Shown here piece after piece: positions 59,689-64,000 of a stretch of DNA of 64,000 nucleotides. Origin of the DNA: an uncultured Clostridia bacterium (GTDB taxonomy: Bacteria; Bacillota; Clostridia; Oscillospirales; Ruminococcaceae); the NCBI GenBank assembly GCA_947589355.1, contig CANPZC010000010.1:1-64000 (forward strand). Direction: 5' to 3'. The notes beneath the pieces are model-generated. The model saw only the letters and a program-made list of their open reading frames with translations, ran no database searches and had not been told where the DNA came from. Position 1 is the first letter of the stretch. The number at the start of each line of letters is the position of its first letter. A program made the position numbers and the translations under genes.

Positions 59689-60951
59689 TTACGCCCTGTC
59701 GACCGATAGAGCGTAAAAGCCGCTTCTCTCACCCATGCACTCAACTGCAAAATAACGTATGTCGTCCATGGCGTGATCGTTTTCCTTGACGGGAACGTCC
59801 GACCTGCAATTGTCGTCCCAGCGGTAAAGAGAAAATTCTCGCAGCGTGTCTTTGCATGAGCTGCTGAAATACAGCCGCCCGTCGCATAAAAGGTCTGAAA
59901 CTCTGCGTATGCCGTATACAACATCATTTTTTGCCGCTTTTACAGAAAACTTCCCGTGCCTGCGTATGCACTCTATGAAAGAACGCGCCGACGGATCGCA
60001 TACCACAACTTCAACGTCGTACCCCGCACATAGCTTTTCCAAAGCCGCATAATGCTCCTCATCGGTGCGCTGCTGACCCGTAATGCGCGATGCGTAGTAG
60101 TATTCTTTCAGCCTGTATGCTTTGCCGCCGTCCGTTATCCCCCATAGTCCTATGCTGGTAGGATTGACAGTTCCATAATCGCAGCTTGCCGCAAACTTAA
60201 CGAATGATACATCGGCAGGTAAAGTATCAAATACGTGCCTCTTTTGCGAAAAGCCGGGATACACCGCCCCCGTGACTGCCGACCACTTCCCCAGTACGAA
60301 ACGCTCGTAAAACGCTCCCGAATATAAAGTCTCATAACGCTCTATCATATCGGGCGAAAGTGATGGGTTGTCGGTCAGCAGAAAGTGCAGGTGCAGAATG
60401 TTCTTCTGCTCAGCCTTGTCTATCCATTCCAGCTTGAACCAGTGGTAGGGGTTGTCGGGGTTGCAGTTGAACCACAGTTTTGAGCCTGTGACAGAGCATC
60501 TCGCCACCGCCTGTTCAACAAACGAGCGCGGCATAAGCACAGCCTCATCAAGGTATACGCCGCACAGCGTGACCCCCTGAATTAGCGATGCGCTGCCCTC
60601 GTCTTTGCCGCCGAACAAATATAGCCTCATGCTTCGCTTGCCAAGCGTGATGTCAACGGTGTTTTTCACGCGGTCGTCTTTCACTGTAAATCCCAAGCGA
60701 GAAAGCTGCATTTTCAGCGGCTCTAAAACGTTGCGCCTAATAGAAACTATCGTCTTGCCGCACATTCCAAACTGCCCCTCTCTGAATGTAGTTATCCCCC
60801 ACAATATGAACGAAAGCGACATACACGTGCTTTTCCCCGATCTTACCGCCCCGTCGCATATTATGCCGTCATAATGCCGCAGTTTCGGGTCGTGCCACCA
60901 GCTGAGGAGTTTCAATTGCTTTGGCGAGAACCTGTAAAGGCTAGTTTTCAT
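59689..60951 (-). CDS. Phage terminase large subunit (PBSX family)
   Basis: 420 residues from the ATG at 60951. Walker A-like GAVRSGKSTCMSLSF, Walker B YLDEAVLMPRSFVEQ, motif WFNCNPDNPYHWFKLEW, and the nuclease-domain Asp residues in KFAASCDYGTVNPTSIGLWG and VVVCDPSARSFIECIR are all present, so the protein should be a functional packaging ATPase/nuclease. The start overlaps the small subunit by 11 bp. Confidence 0.92.
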   Translation of the reverse strand: MKTSLYRFSPKQLKLLSWWHDPKLRHYDGIICDGAVRSGKSTCMSLSFILWGITTFREGQFGMCGKTIVSIRRNVLEPLKMQLSRLGFTVKDDRVKNTVDITLGKRSMRLYLFGGKDEGSASLIQGVTLCGVYLDEAVLMPRSFVEQAVARCSVTGSKLWFNCNPDNPYHWFKLEWIDKAEQKNILHLHFLLTDNPSLSPDMIERYETLYSGAFYERFVLGKWSAVTGAVYPGFSQKRHVFDTLPADVSFVKFAASCDYGTVNPTSIGLWGITDGGKAYRLKEYYYASRITGQQRTDEEHYAALEKLCAGYDVEVVVCDPSARSFIECIRRHGKFSVKAAKNDVVYGIRRVSDLLCDGRLYFSSSCKDTLREFSLYRWDDNCRSDVPVKENDHAMDDIRYFAVECMGERSGFYALSVDRA

Positions 60952-61474
60952 CTTCGCCGCCACCCTCGGTATTATCGGTATTATCGCAGGCTTCAAAGTT
61001 TTTCTGCGTTACAGCCGCCAGAAATTCTTCCGCGCTGCCGCAGGAACTCTCCGCCTCGTCCAGCTGCATAAGCGTTTCAAGAGCGCGCTGGCGGTCAAAG
61101 AACTTCATATCCACGCCGCCGTCCTTGTCGCGCTTTATAGCCGATATGCAGCTAAGATCAAGGTCTTCAATGTCCGCGCCCTCTTTGCCGAAAAACGCCA
61201 GCTTCACAGCATCGTTGCAGCGGTTGAAAGCTATCCTCTCCAAGCCGCTCCTCACCGTGCCGTATATCTCGCGCCTGTTTTGCAGATACCTGTTTACCTT
61301 TCGGCGAATCGCCTTTTTGTCCAGTATGTCACCGCACTCGCACGGCTGCAAACCGGTAAGTCTCGCCGCTAAAACAGGGTCGCCGCTCAGCGATAGAATA
61401 TCGGCAAATTTCCGCCGTTTTTCGCGCATTTCCCTGCGCCGCTCTTTCTCGTCAATCTCTGTTTCCTTTTGCAT
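60941..61474 (-). CDS. Phage terminase small subunit-like protein
   Basis: 177 residues from the ATG at 61474 (AAAGGAGG six bases upstream). A very basic/charged N-terminus (KETEIDEKERRREMREKRRK) leads to a helix-turn-helix-like stretch (GDPVLAARLTGLQPCECGDI) and a helical oligomerisation part (KVNRYLQNRREIYGTVRSGL). The first gene of the block, as expected for a terS. No clear sigma-A promoter was found upstream. Confidence 0.75.
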   Translation of the reverse strand: MQKETEIDEKERRREMREKRRKFADILSLSGDPVLAARLTGLQPCECGDILDKKAIRRKVNRYLQNRREIYGTVRSGLERIAFNRCNDAVKLAFFGKEGADIEDLDLSCISAIKRDKDGGVDMKFFDRQRALETLMQLDEAESSCGSAEEFLAAVTQKNFEACDNTDNTEGGGEDEN

Positions 61475-61880
61475 ACGTTTCCTCCTTTTAGTGTTTTGCA
61501 GGTCTTGCCCCGTCATAATCAGCCGCCAAAACGCAATTGTTATACGTTTTCGTTTAACATTCTTCGGTAAAATTTTTTGTATTCCTGCAAAATCGTTATA
61601 ATGCACAAATTTTCATGCGTAAAATATAGCACTTTGCGCCGAAGCGGCAACTATCGCCGCCATAAAAAGGCTTTTTTGCCGCTTTCCACAACTTATATAT
61701 ATAATAAATGTATGTTTTCACGCCCGAAAGCGCGTATCTTTTGATAAATATATGAACTTATTCATAAAAAATTGTTGAATTGAATTGATTTAATATGTAT
61801 AATAATATTATCTTTTGCCTTTAAACAAGCGGCAACCGCCCGTTTTTCGGGGCTTTAACATAATTCTAGGAGGAAATATC
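61475..61880 (+). promoter_or_regulatory. Spacer between phage block and glgP, with glgP promoter
   Basis: TTGAAT (61775-61780), 17-base spacer, TATAAT (61798-61803) gives a rightward promoter for glgP. AGGAGG lies seven bases before its ATG. Between 61475 and 61770 the sequence is AT-rich and no further feature is seen. Confidence 0.75.
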
Positions 61881-64000
61881 ATGGCACAGACCACCAAAAC
61901 AACATCAAAAACCATCACCAAAAAGGAACTCAAAGAAAAATTTGAAGCTTATATGCACGACGAAATGCAGATGACCCCCACCGAAGCTTCCGATAAACAG
62001 ATATATGAGGCTCTCGCAAGCGTAGTGGTAAAGATCTTGAGAGATAAAAGGCACAAATTCACCATAAGAACAGAGTCTGCAGGCAAGAAAAAGGTCTACT
62101 ACCTCTCCATGGAATTTCTCATGGGTCGTTCGCTGAAAACCAGCCTCTATAACCTCGAAATGGTCAAAGAAGCCACCGATATGCTCAAAGATTACGGCAT
62201 AAACATAAACAGCATATACGAGCAGGAACCCGATGCAGGTCTCGGCAACGGCGGTCTGGGCAGACTTGCCGCCTGCTACCTCGATGCGCTGGCTGCTCAG
62301 GGCTTCCACGCAACAGGCTATTCTATCTGCTATGAGTACGGCATTTTCAAGCAGAAAATAGTCGACGGCTGGCAGACCGAACTTCCCGATAACTGGCTGC
62401 CCGGCGGCAAAGCATGGCTGCTCCCCCACCCCGAAAGAGCCGTAGAAGTGCATTTTGACGGCGTTCTGAAAGAATACTGGGATAACCAGTATCACTGCGT
62501 AACGCACGAAGACTATACCACAGTCCTCGCAGTTCCTTATGACATGATGGTTTCGGGCTATGACAGCAAAGCCGTTTCGTGTTTGAGACTGTGGAGAGCC
62601 GAGTGCCCGTCATTTGATATGAATATGTTCAACAAAGGCGACTACCAGAAAGCTCTCGGTCAGAATATCATCTCGCAGGCTATCACAAAGGTGCTGTACC
62701 CCAACGATAACCACGCCGAGGGCAAATCGCTCCGTCTGCGCCAGCAGTATTTCCTCTGTGCGGCATCTATCGGCGATATCGTTGACAGACATATGAGAGC
62801 ATACGGCACTTTAGATAACCTCCACGAAAAAGTAGCTATCCATATAAACGATACCCACCCCACGCTTGCTATCCCAGAGCTTATGAGAGTATTGCTTGAC
62901 GACTGCGGCTATTCGTGGGATAAAGCATGGCATATCGTTACCAATACTTTTGCTTATACCAACCATACCGTTATGCCCGAAGCGCTCGAGCGATGGGACT
63001 GCAACCTCTTAAAGAGCGTAACACCGAGAATATTCTCAATAATCGTTGAGATCAACGAGCGTTACTGCCGCTCTCTGTGGGAGAGATACGAGGATCAGGC
63101 AAAGGTAACAAGTATGTCTATCATAGAGAACAACCAGTGCAAAATGGCAACACTGTGCTGCCATGCCTGCCACTCTATCAACGGCGTTGCTAAGATACAC
63201 TCCGATATAATCAAGAAAGAAACGTTTGCAAACGAGTATGCCGATACACCTACCAAGTTCAAAAACGTTACAAACGGCATAGCCTATAGGCGCTGGCTGT
63301 ACCAGTCAAATGAGGGTCTTACAAAGCTGCTTACAGAGAAAATCGGCAAGGGCTTTTTGAAAGATGCAAGCGAGCTTTCAAAGCTTACAGTATTTAAAAA
63401 TGACAAAGCAGTGCTTGAAAGCCTCTATAAGATAAAGCAGGATAACAAAGCAGCTTTCGCGAAATATGTCAAGAACCAGTACGGCGTGGTGCTAAATACC
63501 GAATCTATCTTCGATGTTCAGGTAAAAAGACTGCACGAGTATAAGCGCCAGCAGCTCAATGCCTTGCATATCATCTCTCAGTATAACTATCTTAAAGAGA
63601 ACCCCGATGCGCCTTTCACGCCTAAGACATATATATTCGCAGCAAAGGCCGCCCCCGGCTACTATATGGCAAAGCAGATAATCAAACTCATCTGGAACAT
63701 CTCCGAGGAGCTGAAAAAAGACAAGAAACTCTCCGAAAAGCTGTCTGTAATTTTCCTTGAAGACTATTGCGTTTCGCTGTCCGAGATTCTCATGCCCGCA
63801 GCCGATATCTCAGAGCAGATATCCCTCGCAGGCACAGAAGCAAGCGGTACAGGCAACATGAAGCTTATGATAAACGGCGCAGTAACTCTGGGTACGCTTG
63901 ACGGCGCGAATGTTGAGATACACGATGCAGTCGGCGATGATAACATCATCATCTTCGGTATGAATGTAGACGAGGTGAACGCGCTCAAGAGCAGCTATGA
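61881..64000 (+). CDS. glgP: Glycogen/starch phosphorylase (3' end beyond window)
   Basis: The frame runs from the ATG at 61881 to the window edge, about 706 codons, of an expected 800 or more. It begins MAQTTKTTSKTITKKELKE and shows YYLSMEFLMGRSLKTSLYN, LGNGGLGRLAACYLDALAA, the active-site region ALEKVAIHIND-equivalent VAIHINDTHPTLAIPELMRV, RLHEYKRQQLNALH, and the pyridoxal-phosphate/phosphate site EASGTGNMKLMINGA. It releases glucose 1-phosphate from alpha-1,4-glucans. Glycogen storage is typical of ruminococci. Confidence 0.96.
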   Translation, partial: MAQTTKTTSKTITKKELKEKFEAYMHDEMQMTPTEASDKQIYEALASVVVKILRDKRHKFTIRTESAGKKKVYYLSMEFLMGRSLKTSLYNLEMVKEATDMLKDYGININSIYEQEPDAGLGNGGLGRLAACYLDALAAQGFHATGYSICYEYGIFKQKIVDGWQTELPDNWLPGGKAWLLPHPERAVEVHFDGVLKEYWDNQYHCVTHEDYTTVLAVPYDMMVSGYDSKAVSCLRLWRAECPSFDMNMFNKGDYQKALGQNIISQAITKVLYPNDNHAEGKSLRLRQQYFLCAASIGDIVDRHMRAYGTLDNLHEKVAIHINDTHPTLAIPELMRVLLDDCGYSWDKAWHIVTNTFAYTNHTVMPEALERWDCNLLKSVTPRIFSIIVEINERYCRSLWERYEDQAKVTSMSIIENNQCKMATLCCHACHSINGVAKIHSDIIKKETFANEYADTPTKFKNVTNGIAYRRWLYQSNEGLTKLLTEKIGKGFLKDASELSKLTVFKNDKAVLESLYKIKQDNKAAFAKYVKNQYGVVLNTESIFDVQVKRLHEYKRQQLNALHIISQYNYLKENPDAPFTPKTYIFAAKAAPGYYMAKQIIKLIWNISEELKKDKKLSEKLSVIFLEDYCVSLSEILMPAADISEQISLAGTEASGTGNMKLMINGAVTLGTLDGANVEIHDAVGDDNIIIFGMNVDEVNALKSSY

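Overview
The window looks like the chromosome of a Gram-positive, low-to-mid GC anaerobe of the class Clostridia, most likely a Ruminococcus-like member of the Oscillospiraceae. The evidence is an IreB-family regulator, strong AGGAGG ribosome sites, consensus TTGACA/TATAAT promoters, lipoproteins with long Thr/Ala- or Asp-rich linkers, a CpsB/CpsC/CpsD-type phosphoregulatory set and a PBSX-like phage module. No rRNA, tRNA or CRISPR array was seen.

Layout. 0-3.8 kb: Thr-rich lipoprotein (with the start of a second copy at the left edge), hexapeptide acetyltransferase, a compact Fst/TxpA-like type I toxin-antitoxin locus and an acyl-CoA synthetase. 3.8-12.5 kb: one long operon behind a structured, terminator-bearing leader. 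It encodes a TM1266-type small protein, a BtuCD/FecCD-type ABC permease, an ABC ATPase fused to a second TM1266-like domain, a NifH-like reductase, two nitrogenase component 1-like subunits, a metal-chelate-binding lipoprotein, a NusG-domain-II protein and a Gx-type membrane protein. This divergent nitrogenase-like reductase with its own uptake system has no nif cofactor-assembly genes nearby and is the most interesting system here. A 637-bp inverted-repeat element splits it between the NifH-like and NifD-like genes. 12.5-18 kb: HicAB, a MacB-like ABC exporter and a zinc-ribbon membrane protein. 19.2-26.6 kb: ddl-murI and a run of tightly packed genes (DUF1934, a degenerate MetH-derived protein, DUF3592, AI-2E transporter, TcdA, TtcA, DUF2441). 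26.6-34.3 kb: lipoprotein, polysaccharide deacetylase, IreB, and pheS and pheT separated by a membrane protein. 35.8-41.7 kb: CpsB/D/C-like genes, nth, maf, a VanY-like peptidase and an SH3 protein. 42-45 kb: a RelB/YafQ pair, an M23 peptidase and repeats. 45.5-54.3 kb: TrkH, TrkA and an EAL protein in one operon, a DUF3048 lipoprotein, PilT and CobU. 54.5-61.5 kb: a compact phage head/connector module without integrase, tape measure or lysis genes. 61.9 kb to the end: glycogen phosphorylase, cut by the window edge.

A second theme is the non-coding DNA. Most long intergenic spaces (7.2-7.85, 18.3-19.2, 28.4-28.7, 32.6, 34.3-35.8, 39.8-40.3, 41.8-45.5 kb) are assembled from a few interspersed repeat families. 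They form a composite element of about 640-700 bp with terminal inverted repeats, built from hairpin modules. Several stems differ between copies by compensatory changes. No transposase is present in the window, so any mobilising enzyme must lie elsewhere.
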